Source of the DNA: Candidatus Aquicultor sp.
GTDB lineage: Bacteria; Actinomycetota; Aquicultoria; Aquicultorales; Aquicultoraceae
NCBI GenBank assembly: GCA_036504445.1
Contig: DASXVE010000034.1
Location: forward strand, 124,001 to 188,000
Direction of reading: 5' to 3'
Length of the DNA stretch: 64,000 bases
Shown: one piece after another, positions 45,760-55,035 of the stretch
How the letters are laid out: every line of letters starts with the position of its first letter
How positions within the stretch are numbered: position 1 is the stretch's first letter
The notes under the pieces: generated by a model
Told to the model about the DNA's origin: nothing
Database searches by the model: none
Seen by the model: the letters and a program-made list of their open reading frames with translations, nothing else
Position numbers and translations under genes: made by a program

Positions 45760-46236
45760 ATGAAAAGAGCGAGAGATAAGGTCGCTGCGACAAATCGCAA
45801 GGCCTACCATGATTATCATATAGATGAGACTTACGAAGCAGGTATTGAGCTTAAGGGTTCCGAGGTAAAATCGGTTCGCGCTGCGCGCCTTAATTTAAGA
45901 GATAGTTATGCGCGTGTCGAAGACGGCGAGCTGTGGGTCTTTAATATGCACATCAGCCCGTACAGTCACGTCGATCGTTTTACGCAGCCGGAACCCGATA
46001 GGGCGCGGAAATTGCTGCTGCACAAAAAAGAGATCTTGAGGCTTATCGGCAAGACGAAAGAGAAGGGCTACACGCTCATACCGCTTAAAGTATATTTTAA
46101 CGACCGAGGCAAAGCCAAGATTCAAATTGGCCTGGCGCGAGGCAAACAGCTCTACGATAAGCGCCAGGATATCGCCGAGCGTACGCAAAAGCGCGAAGTG
46201 GAGCGGGCGTTGCGGGAGCGTCAAAAAGGTGAATAG
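45760..46236 (+). CDS. smpB: SsrA-binding protein SmpB
   Basis: 158 residues from ATG 45760 ([20 protein letters not shown]), matching the usual SmpB start; ATG 45751 falls inside a consensus -10 box. Family motifs: [62 protein letters not shown] and the basic tail. SmpB brings tmRNA to stalled ribosomes and mimics the codon-anticodon duplex. ssrA starts 110 bases downstream on the same strand. Confidence 0.97.
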   Translation: MKRARDKVAATNRKAYHDYHIDETYEAGIELKGSEVKSVRAARLNLRDSYARVEDGELWVFNMHISPYSHVDRFTQPEPDRARKLLLHKKEILRLIGKTKEKGYTLIPLKVYFNDRGKAKIQIGLARGKQLYDKRQDIAERTQKREVERALRERQKGE

Positions 46237-46346
46237 CAGCGGTTGCCTTACAACTGCACGTAGATAGATGCTTTACAGCGGCGGCTCATTTACAATGACC
46301 GGCGTTTTTCTTATACTTAGGGTTCCGATCATTGAAATTTAAATAT

Positions 46347-46953
46347 GGGGGCGTTAGGTTTCGACTGAGGTTGGTTCTGGCAGGAGAAGCGCGCCGAGCT
46401 CAGGTAACTCGTTAAACTGCTTGGAAAAAACAAACGCAAATAACGAATTTGCATTAGCTGCTTAATTGCGGCTCGTCAACCCGGGATTAGGCTCACGGCC
46501 CCGGCACGACGTCATTTAAGTGGGCTCACCTCGCCCGGATGCTCATAAGGGTTGAGGGACATTTAATGAGCTAGCGTGAAGGCTGCCCTGCCTGTGGGGA
46601 GGCAGATCGCGAATAATTAATCGCAGGATACGCTCGTAGATGCTTCTGTGGGAATGCCTTAGGACGTGGGTTCGATTAGAAATGGTCGCCAGCAGCGGTA
46701 ACGCTGTTAGGAAAAACAGGGCTTACATCGGTGAACTCTAAGTTCTTCTAAGAATACGACAACGCCGAGGGGTACAAGAGGATAATGATACCTTGGGTGC
46801 CCTGTAGAGACTTATGTAGAAGTTACGCTGAAAAGCAAATCTATGGCTTCTACTATACGCTTTGCAACCGCGCTGTGTTGAGTACATGCACGGTTGAAGA
46901 CATAGTCCAGTCCTTTTGGAAACAAGAGGGTAGCTGTCCCACCGCCTCCACCA
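46347..46953 (+). ncRNA. ssrA: tmRNA (ssrA), interrupted by an intron in the T-loop
   Basis: The 5' end GGGGGCGTTAGGTTTCGAC and the 3' end CGCCTCC-ACCA form a 7-bp acceptor stem with one G-U pair; CCA is encoded. The tag reading frame ends GCA AAT AAC GAA TTT GCA TTA GCT GCT TAA, giving ANNEFALAA at the C-terminus; the resume codon could be that GCA or lie a few codons upstream (EKTNANNEFALAA). The gene is 607 nt, too long for a tmRNA, because the T-arm GTGGGTTCGAT is separated from TCCCAC by 260 nt. Without it the RNA is 347 nt, a normal size. It tags stalled nascent chains for proteolysis with SmpB. Confidence 0.95.
46677..46936 (+). other. Group I intron-like insertion in the tmRNA T-loop
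   Basis: 260 nt with no protein-coding frame. Boundaries fit group I rules: the upstream exon ends in U (TTCGAT) and the insert ends in G (AGCTG), restoring TTCGAT-TCCCAC. A P1 helix can form between exon CGAU and GUCG at 46685-46688 with the required U-G pair at the splice site. Core-like motifs are visible: CAGCAGCGGTAACGCTG (about 46690), an R-like GTAGAGACTTA, and an S motif AAGACATAGTCC at 46897-46908. T-loop group I introns in tmRNA genes have been described in other bacteria. Not tested by folding. Confidence 0.85.
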
Positions 46954-46955
46954 AT

Positions 46956-47126
46956 TTATTTTGAAAGCCACCTATTTGAGGTGGCTTTTTTATTGCCATT
47001 ACTGCGCTTGTTGAACCGCAGCTTACGTGGCTCAAACAAGCCGGTTTCGCTGATGTCGATTGTTTCTTTAACCTCTTTAGATTCGCCCTTCTTGGCAGAA
47101 CTAAGCCTATCTACCAACCAATCCAT
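46956..47126 (-). CDS. Possible small protein antisense to the ssrA terminator
   Basis: 56 codons from ATG 47126, rich in Lys, Glu and Ser (for example KKGESKEVKETIDISETG), with gene-like composition. The ribosome binding site is poor and it covers the ssrA terminator on the other strand. No family recognised; it may be a remnant or not a gene. Confidence 0.25.
   Translation of the reverse strand: MDWLVDRLSSAKKGESKEVKETIDISETGLFEPRKLRFNKRSNGNKKATSNRWLSK
46964..46991 (+). terminator. Rho-independent terminator of ssrA
   Basis: AAAGCCACCT-ATTTG-AGGTGGCTTT followed by T residues, 10 bases after the CCA end. Confidence 0.9.
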
Positions 47127-47231
47127 AAATATGTTACTAACCTGTTACATCCTTGCAGGAAAAGCCGATTAAATGGATAAGTTATTACATACAGTCAGAT
47201 GTAACTTTCTAGGGGAAAGGTAGGATAAGAA

Positions 47232-47891
47232 ATGAAAGATTTTTCAGTTGGTGAAGCGATAAGCAATGCTTGGGAGGTGTTTAAGCGCAATTGGGTGCTG
47301 TTTGTCGGATTAGCAGTTATATCTGCCGTTATATCTGGGATCGCAAGCAGCATCGATAGGTCGCTTGGCATATCGAATTTTGGAATTTTCGGATTCCTGG
47401 CTGCAACGTTTATAGCGATGGGTGCGGCCAATGTAGCGCTTAAATCCATTAAAGGCGAAACCGCCGAGTTCGCGGATTTCTTTACCGTGTATCCGCTCTT
47501 TTTGGTATTTTTGATCAGTAATTTCTTGTTTAGTGTTATCGTAAGTATCGGCTTTATCTTGATCATTATCCCTGGTATCTATCTTGCCGTTCGGCTTCAG
47601 TTCTTCGGCTACTATATCGTAGACAAGAACGCGAGCGGGACCGAAGCGGTTACAGAATCGCTACGAAACAGCTGGGAGCTCACAAGGGGCATAACATTGA
47701 AAGTATTCGTGCTCGACCTGGCGTTTCTCGGTCTCATTATCCTTGGTGCAATACCGATAGGTCTCGGCCTCTTAATCGTGTTCCCGCTAATAACTCTCGC
47801 CAGCGCATATGTATATCTGAAGCTTGCGGGGGCAGAAGCATCGCCCGTAAAGGAGCCGGAGCCGGTAGGAACACCGGGCGCACACGCGTAG
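47232..47891 (+). CDS. Polytopic membrane protein, DUF975/GDPD-membrane-domain-like
   Basis: 219 residues with about five to six hydrophobic segments. The start MKDFSVGEAISNAWEVFKRNWVLFVG and the central GFILIIIPGIYLAVRLQFFGYYIVDKNA...EALRNSWELTRG-like segment are typical of this group of six-helix proteins of unknown function. The C-terminus is a short Pro/Glu-rich tail. A related but frameshifted gene lies directly downstream, so the pair arose by duplication. No catalytic motif. Confidence 0.8.
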   Translation: MKDFSVGEAISNAWEVFKRNWVLFVGLAVISAVISGIASSIDRSLGISNFGIFGFLAATFIAMGAANVALKSIKGETAEFADFFTVYPLFLVFLISNFLFSVIVSIGFILIIIPGIYLAVRLQFFGYYIVDKNASGTEAVTESLRNSWELTRGITLKVFVLDLAFLGLIILGAIPIGLGLLIVFPLITLASAYVYLKLAGAEASPVKEPEPVGTPGAHA

Positions 47892-47933
47892 TCATCACAA
47901 AATGTCTGACTACGAAATTGATTAGCTTTTATT

Positions 47934-47962
47934 AATGCCGGAGTTAACTCCGGCATTTTTAT
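47934..47962 (+). terminator. Rho-independent terminator
   Basis: AATGCCGGAG-TTAA-CTCCGGCATT followed by TTTATTTTG. Confidence 0.92.
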
Positions 47963-48115
47963 TTTGTCTGACATACATGATAACTAAATAGAAGCTCGTT
48001 TTTTACGCATAAACAGCACCCGAGAAATGCATCTAACGGAAGCAGGTAAATACAAACCGGTCGTAGAATAAACTATTAGTCGTACTTATATAAAACGAAA
48101 TCGGGGGAGTAGTAC

Positions 48116-48801
48116 ATGGCGACACAAAGTTTTTCTATGGGGGAGGCTGTTCGGTTTGGCTGGAGCACGTTTTGGCGTAATATCGGGGTTTTCATCCTTA
48201 TCATCCTTTCCTAGCTTTAGTTCTTTACACGCCTCAGATCATTTTTTCTCTAGTGGGAGAAGACGGTAGCCTTACAGACTTGATTCTTGCCGTTGTTGGT
48301 TTTATCCTTAGCCTCATACTATTACCTGTGCAGATCATAGTAAGTATAGGGGCAATCAATATTGCTAACAAACTCACGCTGGAGCAAAAGGTTGCGTTTA
48401 GTGATCTATCCTCAAGCTACCGTCTATTCTTCAGATTTCTAGGAAGCTCGATCCTTGCGGGAATCATTGCACTAATCGGGTTCATTTTGTTGATTATTCC
48501 AGGAATTATTTTAGCAATTCGCTTGCAATTCTATATGTACCTTATAGTAGATAAAAACGCTGGCGCTATTGAAGCCTTGCAGCAAAGCTGGAACATGACA
48601 AAAGGCTTAACCGGGCGTCTATTCCTCTTTGGTTCGCTACTATTCTTAATAGAAATACTCGGCGTTCTCGCGCTTGGTGTTGGCATATTAGTTGCGATAC
48701 CGGTAATTTATCTAGCCCAGGCATATGTTTACCGGATTCTTGCTGATAGGGGAATGGTAGTTGAGGCGGCGCCTGTTGTGCCCGAGCCGGTTCTGTCGTA
48801 A
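48116..48801 (+). pseudogene. Second DUF975-like membrane protein, frameshifted
   Basis: ATG 48116 follows GGGGGAG and opens MATQSFSMGEAVRFGWSTFW, clearly like the upstream paralogue, but the frame meets TAG at 48212 after ...FILIILS. The homologous continuation is in the -1 frame (from about 48208: FLALVLYTPQIIFSLVGEDG) and runs to the stop at 48799-48801, including FILLIIPGIILAIRLQFYMYLIVDKNA. One lost base near 48206-48211 explains this. A downstream GTG (48253) could still make a truncated protein. A sequencing indel or frameshifting are alternatives; the site is not a canonical slippery heptamer. Confidence 0.75.
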
Positions 48802-48813
48802 CGTGCCGGCTCG

Positions 48814-49089
48814 CTAGGCGAGTGCGCCGTCTAAGAAAATAGTGCGGATCGTATCATACATGGTTTGGCAGGGGACATCCGGGTGAAATGCCGCCCAATC
48901 GAGGCTTGCGATAGAAACCAACCCGAAAAACGCGGTTGTAGCGGCTTTCGTATCGAGGTCGCGTTTAAAGTAGCCGCCTTGTTTACCTTCTTCGATGATT
49001 TCACGGATTATCGATAGGTAGCGTTCCTGGATCTTTTGGGCGTCCTTTTCCCAGCGGCTCTCAAGATGCCAAAGCTCGCTTAAGAGCAC
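48814..49089 (-). pseudogene. TetR-family regulator fragment (C-terminal domain only)
   Basis: 91 codons resemble the ligand-binding C-terminal half of a TetR repressor (RYLSIIREIIEEGKQGGYF...DLDTKAATTAFFGLVSIASLDW). The DNA-binding helix-turn-helix is absent, so it should not work as a repressor. The apparent GTG start lies in sequence shared with a membrane-protein fragment in another frame. Best read as a remnant after a deletion. Confidence 0.65.
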
Positions 49090-49240
49090 ACTGCAACATT
49101 AGAATTACAAGGCCGACGAATTTGCCGGGCTGATCCCCAAGCACCGATACGAGAAACTGCAGGATAGCGATAAAACACCACGATATAAGGATCGTGAACC
49201 CAAAGAACATTCCTACATTGAGCTGCGCGACCCCATCTAT
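49061..49240 (-). pseudogene. YhgE/Pip-like membrane protein fragment
   Basis: In a different minus-strand frame from the TetR fragment, about 50-55 codons read NVGMFFGFTILISW, FIAILQFLVSVLGDQPGKF and VGLVILMLQCAL, which resembles the C-terminal membrane part of YhgE/Pip proteins. It stops at 49061 soon after it overlaps the TetR piece and lacks everything upstream. TetR and YhgE genes are often neighbours, so an internal deletion joining the two explains the pattern. Confidence 0.5.
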
Positions 49241-49498
49241 ACCTGGTTCTGGCCGCTTGATAGTCGGGTGACACTGGCTTTGTATTTACAAACGTAGGGT
49301 CGGATTGGGCTTCCGCATATGTGCCTGGTTGATGTCCGCGTTTCCCAGGCTAACTTAGCGATTCAGATAGCTTGAATATCAGCTTGTTTACAGCTAAAGG
49401 AAGCCCTGCGGCTAGACGATACTTCTATAGATACAGCTGTAGGTATCTGGAACCACGAATAATTCAATCGCTAAAAATAAACGAGGAGGGCGCTACGA

Positions 49499-49921
49499 AT
49501 GGCCATAGCGAAATGGACCGATGAGCTAAAAACCGGCGTTTCCGATGTAGATAAGCAGCATAAAGAGCTTATTAATCTGATTAATAATCTGCACGACGCA
49601 CTGATTCAAGGCAAGGGCAAGGAGCGGGTTGAGGAAGCGTTAACCTTCTTATCGAACTATGTCGTTGAGCACTTCAAGTGCGAGGAAGACCTTATGTTGA
49701 AACATAACTACACTGGGTTTCCCGCACATAAGCGCGAGCACGAGAGATTTGTGTATGATGTTACTGCGCTGGCTAACGATTTCAAGCAAACAGCGAACCC
49801 TTCATTTCTCGCGATTACACTGCAGAAATCGATAGTAGACTGGCTCGTTAATCACATTCTCAAAGTAGATAAGGAAATGGCGAAGTTTATTATCGAGAAA
49901 ACAGGCGGCAGGGCAGCATAA
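49499..49921 (+). CDS. Bacteriohemerythrin
   Basis: 140 residues; GAGGAGG lies 7-8 bases upstream. The di-iron ligand set is present in order: H in DKQHKEL, H and E in EHFKCEED, H and H in AHKREHERF, H and D in NHILKVDKEM. A four-helix single-domain hemerythrin that binds O2 reversibly. It may store or sense oxygen in a microaerobe or anaerobe. It stands 175 bases before a large PAS-GGDEF-EAL protein; oxygen and c-di-GMP signalling could be linked (inference). Confidence 0.94.
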   Translation: MAIAKWTDELKTGVSDVDKQHKELINLINNLHDALIQGKGKERVEEALTFLSNYVVEHFKCEEDLMLKHNYTGFPAHKREHERFVYDVTALANDFKQTANPSFLAITLQKSIVDWLVNHILKVDKEMAKFIIEKTGGRAA

Positions 49922-50096
49922 GCATTGCGTGCTTTAGAATTTCAGCAATATGCGGTGCTATCGTCAAGCAGAAAGCCAAGTAAATGAAGAAACAACCGGA
50001 AGCAATACATAATTACAAGGCGTTTATGATAACAACGAACAAACTATGGGCCACAGACACATGCCCCTTAAATCATGAGAGGTTGGGGTGGACACC

Positions 50097-53000
50097 ATGT
50101 CGTGGTTAGTCCCGGCAATCCTCATGATCATGTCGTGCACCTGTATATTGGCGCTCGTCTATGCTAATCTCTATCTGCAATATCGTCAGAGACACATGGG
50201 CATATGGACGCTTGCGTGGGGTATCTACGTGCTCAGGCTTATTGCCGAACTATGGATGGCTTCGCACCCGGACTCGGTATTTGCTCTTATCTGCAGCCAA
50301 GCATGCATGCTCCTTAATTCCGTGGTTATATTATGGGGCGCATACGAGTTCTCCGGTAAGCGTACTCCGGCTTGGTTGATTTATGTAGCAGGATTAGGAA
50401 CCGCATGGATCGTCGGTGCGGCGCTGCTACATGTGCCGTTTACACCACTTACATTGCCTGCATGCACAATCCAAGCGCTTGCAGCAGTATTTACCGGTAT
50501 GTTGTTCCTTAGAATGCAAGCCGGGGATCCAAAGAATATTGGTAATAGGGTTGCCGGGTGGGCGTTCATTCTATGGGGTCTGCACCGACTCGATTTTCCG
50601 TTTTTGAAACAAGTGGCCTGGTTTGCGCCATGGGGCTATCTCATCGGTGGGTTTTTTTCGATTACGGCAGCTGTAGGTGTCCTACTTATGTATTTACAGA
50701 AGTCTGCAAGCGACCTTGCTGCAAGCGAAGATCTTTACCGTTCCCTTATCGAGCTTTCCCCGGATGCGATCGTGGTAGTTAACAAAGGTAAGTTCATTTA
50801 TGCGAACCCGAAGGCCGCCGAATTGCTAGGTGCGAAACATGTCAGCGAACTTATCGGTAAACATGTCGTGTTCTTCATCAGCCCCGATGAGCGAGAATGG
50901 GTTACCGCAAATATCCGACGCGTCGAGCAGGGTGGAACAAGCGTTCACAACCAAAGACTCATCCAGTTTAATGGCGACTTTATCGATGTCGAGGTCCTGG
51001 CATCTAATGTTATATACGAAGGTAAACCATCTGTTCAAGCAATTTGGCGTGATATAACCGGGAAACAGCAAGCTGAGGAAGAGCTGCATTTTAAGTCGCT
51101 CTTGCTCGATAACGCCGTGGACTCTGTATTTGTCTCGGATCTTAACGGCAAGCTCATCTATGCTAACAAGGCGGCCTATGAGACAAGAGGTTATTCCTTT
51201 GAAGAGCTCATGGCCATGAATATGACCGACATAGATGCCCCGGATGATGCCCTTGAGCTCTCTAAACGATTTAAGAATATAAGAAAAACCGGTAGCGCGA
51301 TTTACGAGCTAAATCACACTAAGAAGGACGGATCGCTCTTACCTGTTGAAGTACATGCGAGGCTTTTACAATATAACGGCGAGGACGTAATCTTTGGGCT
51401 CGTGCGCGATATGACCGAGCGTAAGAGCGTAGAAGCGGAACTTCGCGCGGCAAAAGAACGCATTGAGCTCGTGTATGATGTTATCCCGAGCGCTATCTTT
51501 ACGGTCGATGCCAAAGGTCTCGTAACAACCTTTAACAAGAAAGCCGAGGAGATCACCGGATTTAAAGCTGAGGAAGTTATCGGGAAACCATGCAAAACAT
51601 TCGCGCTTCAGCCGTGTGCGACAAGCTGCGGCCTTCTGTCACCAAAGGTAAAGAAGCCGCTTAATAATCGAGAATGTACAATCAGGAGGAAAGACGGGGA
51701 GATCCGAACCATATCAAAGAACCTCGATGTTTTAAGCGACAGTGATGGCAACATGATCGGTGGCGTTGAGAGCTTTGAGGATATTACCGAACGCAAGCAA
51801 GCGATGGAGACTTTGCGGGAATCCGAGCGCCGTTTCCGCGATATGCTGGAAAACGTCAACCTGGTCGCTCTGATGGTTGATCAAAAGGGTAATATCGCAT
51901 TTTGTAACGATTTCTTCTTAAATCTGACCGGTTGGGAATGGGCTGAAGTGATCGGCCGTAATTGGTTCGATACCTTTGTGCCTGAGACTAATCGTGAAGC
52001 AATTCGCAGGCAAATCCTTGACTCGATAACCTCCGAGAAATCGGACATCAGCACGCAATACGATATAATGACGCGCGACGGGGAGTTGCGCACAATATCG
52101 TTTAGCGGAAGTATGTTGAGAAGTCCGGGTGGCGATGTAATCGGTATCGCGAGCATCGGCGAGGACATCACCGAGCGTAGACGCGCCGAGGAACGGGTAA
52201 ACTACCTTGCATACTATGATTCGCTCACAGATTTGCCAAACCGTGTGCTCTTTAACGATCGTCTCTCATTAGCGATGGCACATGCCCATCGTAACGAAGA
52301 CTTGCTCGGTTTGATGTATCTCGACCTGGACAGCTTCAAGACCATCAACGATACGCTCGGGCATGCCGTCGGCGACCAATTACTCAAACTGGTTGCCGAA
52401 CGTTTGAGCAAAAGCATGCGCGAGGGTGACACTGTCGCCCGGCTTGGTGGAGATGAGTTCGTCATGCTGCTACCGCAAGTTGGCAGCGCGGATGATCTGC
52501 CAAAGGTAGCCGAGAAAGTGATAGAAGCGCTCAAACCGCCATTTACGGTCGATGGTCAAGAACTACATATAACGACGAGTATCGGCATTAGTGTATATCC
52601 ATACGATGGTAAGGATATCGAATCACTGCTTAAGAACGCGGAAGTAGCGCTCTATCGTGCAAAAGAGCAGGGTCGGGATAACTACCAGCTCTATACATCT
52701 GCGATGAATGCTAAGGCGTTTGAACGGCTTGCACTCGAAAACAGCTTGAGAAAGGCGCTTGAGCGGGAAGAGTTTGCGGTATACTACCAACCTCAAGTAG
52801 ACCTTTTGACCGGTCTGGTTATCGGTATGGAAGCACTGATCAGGTGGAACCACCCGGATCTCGGCCTGATAGGCCCAGCCCAGTTTATCCCTCTTGCCGA
52901 GGAAACCGGTTTGATCACGTCGATTGGTGAGTGGGTTTTGCGTACGTCTTGCAAGCAAACCAAAGCATGGCAAGATAAGGGTTATACGAATAATAGGATT

Positions 53001-53537
53001 TCGGTTAATCTTTCGGCGCGACAATTCCAGCAGCACGACCTCGTTGAGATGGTTGATCGCGTGATCCAGGATTCCGGCCTTGATCCAAGCTATTTGGAGC
53101 TTGAAATTACCGAGAGTGTCGTTATGCAAGATGCCGACCAGGCGATTATGATACTTAACCAATTCAAAGAGCGGGGAATAAAGGTCGCGATCGATGATTT
53201 TGGAACAGGTTACTCGTCATTGAGCTACTTGAAGCAGTTCCCGATAGATAGAATTAAGATTGACCGGATCTTCATTCATACGATCATCACCGATTCTGAT
53301 GATATGGCAATTACCGCGGCAATTATCGCTATGTCGCACAATCTCAATGTCGCCGCTGTCGCGGAAGGTGTAGAGACCGTCGAACAGCTCGATGTTTTAA
53401 CCGAGCTTGAATGCGATGAAATCCAAGGATTTGTCTTCAGCCGCCCGGTACCTGCCGATGAGGCTGAGAAACTGTTTGCCAATCCGCCACAAAGATTATT
53501 AAACTACTGGATGGACGGAGAAATTCAGAGCGCATAA
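50097..53537 (+). CDS. Membrane PAS-GGDEF-EAL protein (c-di-GMP synthesis and breakdown)
   Basis: 1146 residues from ATG 50097 (TTGGGGTGG upstream). Six or seven N-terminal helices (about 1-205) form a membrane sensor, followed by four PAS domains (about 215-340, 335-460, 455-585, 580-705). The GGDEF domain (about 710-870) has RLGGDEFVML and an RxxD inhibitory site (REGD) five residues before it. The EAL domain (about 885-1140) has EALIRW, NLSARQF, ELEITES and DDFGTGYSSLSYLK, so both activities appear intact. Which dominates depends on the sensors; a CALQPCATSC cluster in PAS3 may bind metal or respond to redox. Confidence 0.95.
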   Translation: MSWLVPAILMIMSCTCILALVYANLYLQYRQRHMGIWTLAWGIYVLRLIAELWMASHPDSVFALICSQACMLLNSVVILWGAYEFSGKRTPAWLIYVAGLGTAWIVGAALLHVPFTPLTLPACTIQALAAVFTGMLFLRMQAGDPKNIGNRVAGWAFILWGLHRLDFPFLKQVAWFAPWGYLIGGFFSITAAVGVLLMYLQKSASDLAASEDLYRSLIELSPDAIVVVNKGKFIYANPKAAELLGAKHVSELIGKHVVFFISPDEREWVTANIRRVEQGGTSVHNQRLIQFNGDFIDVEVLASNVIYEGKPSVQAIWRDITGKQQAEEELHFKSLLLDNAVDSVFVSDLNGKLIYANKAAYETRGYSFEELMAMNMTDIDAPDDALELSKRFKNIRKTGSAIYELNHTKKDGSLLPVEVHARLLQYNGEDVIFGLVRDMTERKSVEAELRAAKERIELVYDVIPSAIFTVDAKGLVTTFNKKAEEITGFKAEEVIGKPCKTFALQPCATSCGLLSPKVKKPLNNRECTIRRKDGEIRTISKNLDVLSDSDGNMIGGVESFEDITERKQAMETLRESERRFRDMLENVNLVALMVDQKGNIAFCNDFFLNLTGWEWAEVIGRNWFDTFVPETNREAIRRQILDSITSEKSDISTQYDIMTRDGELRTISFSGSMLRSPGGDVIGIASIGEDITERRRAEERVNYLAYYDSLTDLPNRVLFNDRLSLAMAHAHRNEDLLGLMYLDLDSFKTINDTLGHAVGDQLLKLVAERLSKSMREGDTVARLGGDEFVMLLPQVGSADDLPKVAEKVIEALKPPFTVDGQELHITTSIGISVYPYDGKDIESLLKNAEVALYRAKEQGRDNYQLYTSAMNAKAFERLALENSLRKALEREEFAVYYQPQVDLLTGLVIGMEALIRWNHPDLGLIGPAQFIPLAEETGLITSIGEWVLRTSCKQTKAWQDKGYTNNRISVNLSARQFQQHDLVEMVDRVIQDSGLDPSYLELEITESVVMQDADQAIMILNQFKERGIKVAIDDFGTGYSSLSYLKQFPIDRIKIDRIFIHTIITDSDDMAITAAIIAMSHNLNVAAVAEGVETVEQLDVLTELECDEIQGFVFSRPVPADEAEKLFANPPQRLLNYWMDGEIQSA

Positions 53538-53560
53538 GCTACACTCAGAGTAGAACGCAC

Positions 53561-53587
53561 GCCGGCGCCTGCCGGCTTTTTTGTTTT
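53561..53587 (+). terminator. Rho-independent terminator
   Basis: GCCGGC-GCCT-GCCGGC followed by TTTTTTG and TTTT. Confidence 0.88.
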
Positions 53588-53706
53588 ACGGGCTAGATGG
53601 AAAGACATTCTGGTAGCGTGCTGCGCGTTTACTTGCAGTGAATTAGCGTTATAATGAAAAAGTTGCGGTCGGTAGAACCTGTGCTACCCAATGAACTGGA
53701 GGATGT

Positions 53707-54540
53707 GTGGATAACAGGCCAATAGGTGTATTCGATTCAGGCCTTGGCGGGCTAACTGTTGTAAAAGAGATTATGAGGCAGCTTCCCAATGAGGAAATTG
53801 TGTATTTTGGCGACACAGCGCGCTTTCCATATGGGCCGAGAAGCACCATTGAACTGCGAGGATTCGTTTTCGAAATTATCGACTTTCTGCTTTCGCAGAA
53901 TGTAAAGTTCGTTGTCGTCGCGTGCAATAGCGCGTCGGCAGCCGCGCTTGACGCTGCTCAACAGTATTATGATATTCCAGTTATCGGGGTTATCGAGCCT
54001 GGGGCCAGAGCGGCGGTACATGCGACCCACAGCCGGCGGGTCGGCGTTATCGGTACGCAGGCTACAATCTCAAGCGGTTCGTATGTGGCTGCGATAAAAT
54101 CAATGGATGCCGGTGTGCATGTGCACCCGGTGGCGTGCCCCGATCTTGCGGATTTCGTCGAACGAGACGAAACGAGCGGGGAGGTTGTCGAGACGGCCAT
54201 CAGACGGTATTTGGGGCCGCTTGTTAAAGCAGGAATCGATAGCTTGATTCTTGGCTGCACGCATTATCCTTTGCTTGCGGAGACCATCGCGAGCGTTGCC
54301 GGCGAGAACATCAAGCTTATAAGCTCGGCGCAAGAGACAGCCCGCGAGCTTCAAGAATATCTCACCAGGAAGGATAGCTTGCGTGAGACCGCAACCTCAC
54401 CGTGCCCACGTTTTTACTCCAGCGGTGATGAGGACATCTTTAAGCAGCTCGGTGCGCGGTTCCTCGGTCAAGCCATAACGGCCGTTGAGCAGGTTCGATT
54501 ACCGGTTCGCGAGGGGGTTTCCAGCGTTGAAGCGAAATAG
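53707..54540 (+). CDS. murI: Glutamate racemase
   Basis: 277 residues from GTG 53707, with GGAGGA 4 bases upstream. Catalytic Cys pair is present: ACNSASA and GCTHYPLL, with VFDSGLGGLTV and YFGDTARFPYG at the N-terminus. It makes D-glutamate for peptidoglycan. First gene of a five-gene run, and queT overlaps its end by 11 bases. Confidence 0.97.
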   Translation: MDNRPIGVFDSGLGGLTVVKEIMRQLPNEEIVYFGDTARFPYGPRSTIELRGFVFEIIDFLLSQNVKFVVVACNSASAAALDAAQQYYDIPVIGVIEPGARAAVHATHSRRVGVIGTQATISSGSYVAAIKSMDAGVHVHPVACPDLADFVERDETSGEVVETAIRRYLGPLVKAGIDSLILGCTHYPLLAETIASVAGENIKLISSAQETARELQEYLTRKDSLRETATSPCPRFYSSGDEDIFKQLGARFLGQAITAVEQVRLPVREGVSSVEAK

Positions 54541-55030
54541 CCTTGCCTGGCTAACCCGGGGTGCGGTTATTGCCGCACTCTACGTGGCGCTCACCATAAC
54601 GCCACCGCTCAACGCGCTCAGCTACGGACAGGTGCAGTTTAGAATTTCTGAGGCTCTTAACGTGCTCGCGTTTTTTGAGCCGGCTGCGATTCCCGGGCTT
54701 TTTGTCGGCTGCGTGCTTGCGAATCTGGGCAGCCCGCTCGGTATCTACGATGTTGTTTTTGGCTCGCTACTCACGCTCGTTTCAGCGTTTTTAATTTGGA
54801 AGATTAAAAGGCCATCTCTCGCACTCCTGGCTCCCGTCATTATTAACGCGTTTGGGGTTGCACTTGAGCTCAACCTGGTGCTGCATTTGCCGCTCTTGTT
54901 GAGCGCGCTCTTCGTTGGCATCGGTGAAGCTATAATCGTTTATGGGTTGGGCTACCCGCTTTTGCTTGCGCTAATTCAAAGAAAAGCCCTGATTAGAACG
55001 GATATTTTCGCCCGCAAGATGGGAAACTAA
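54530..55030 (+). CDS. queT: QueT-family transporter (queuosine precursor uptake)
   Basis: 166 residues from TTG 54530, with GAGGGGG about 8-14 bases upstream; this overlaps murI by 11 bases, and longer frames lie inside murI. Five to six helices. The family signature GQVQFRISEALNVLAFF and GCVLANLGSPLGIYDVVFGSL are clear. QueT-type proteins are ECF transporter specificity subunits or stand-alone carriers for queuine/preQ1-like bases. No preQ1 riboswitch is visible upstream, as expected for an internal operon gene. Confidence 0.88.
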   Translation, partial: KRNSLAWLTRGAVIAALYVALTITPPLNALSYGQVQFRISEALNVLAFFEPAAIPGLFVGCVLANLGSPLGIYDVVFGSLLTLVSAFLIWKIKRPSLALLAPVIINAFGVALELNLVLHLPLLLSALFVGIGEAIIVYGLGYPLLLALIQRKALIRTDIFARKMGN

Positions 55031-55035
55031 CATAG

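Noticed and set aside
46738-47035. Minus-strand frames across the tmRNA intron as a homing endonuclease
   Set aside because: No LAGLIDADG, GIY-YIG or HNH motif and no ribosome binding site; they are shadows of the intron.
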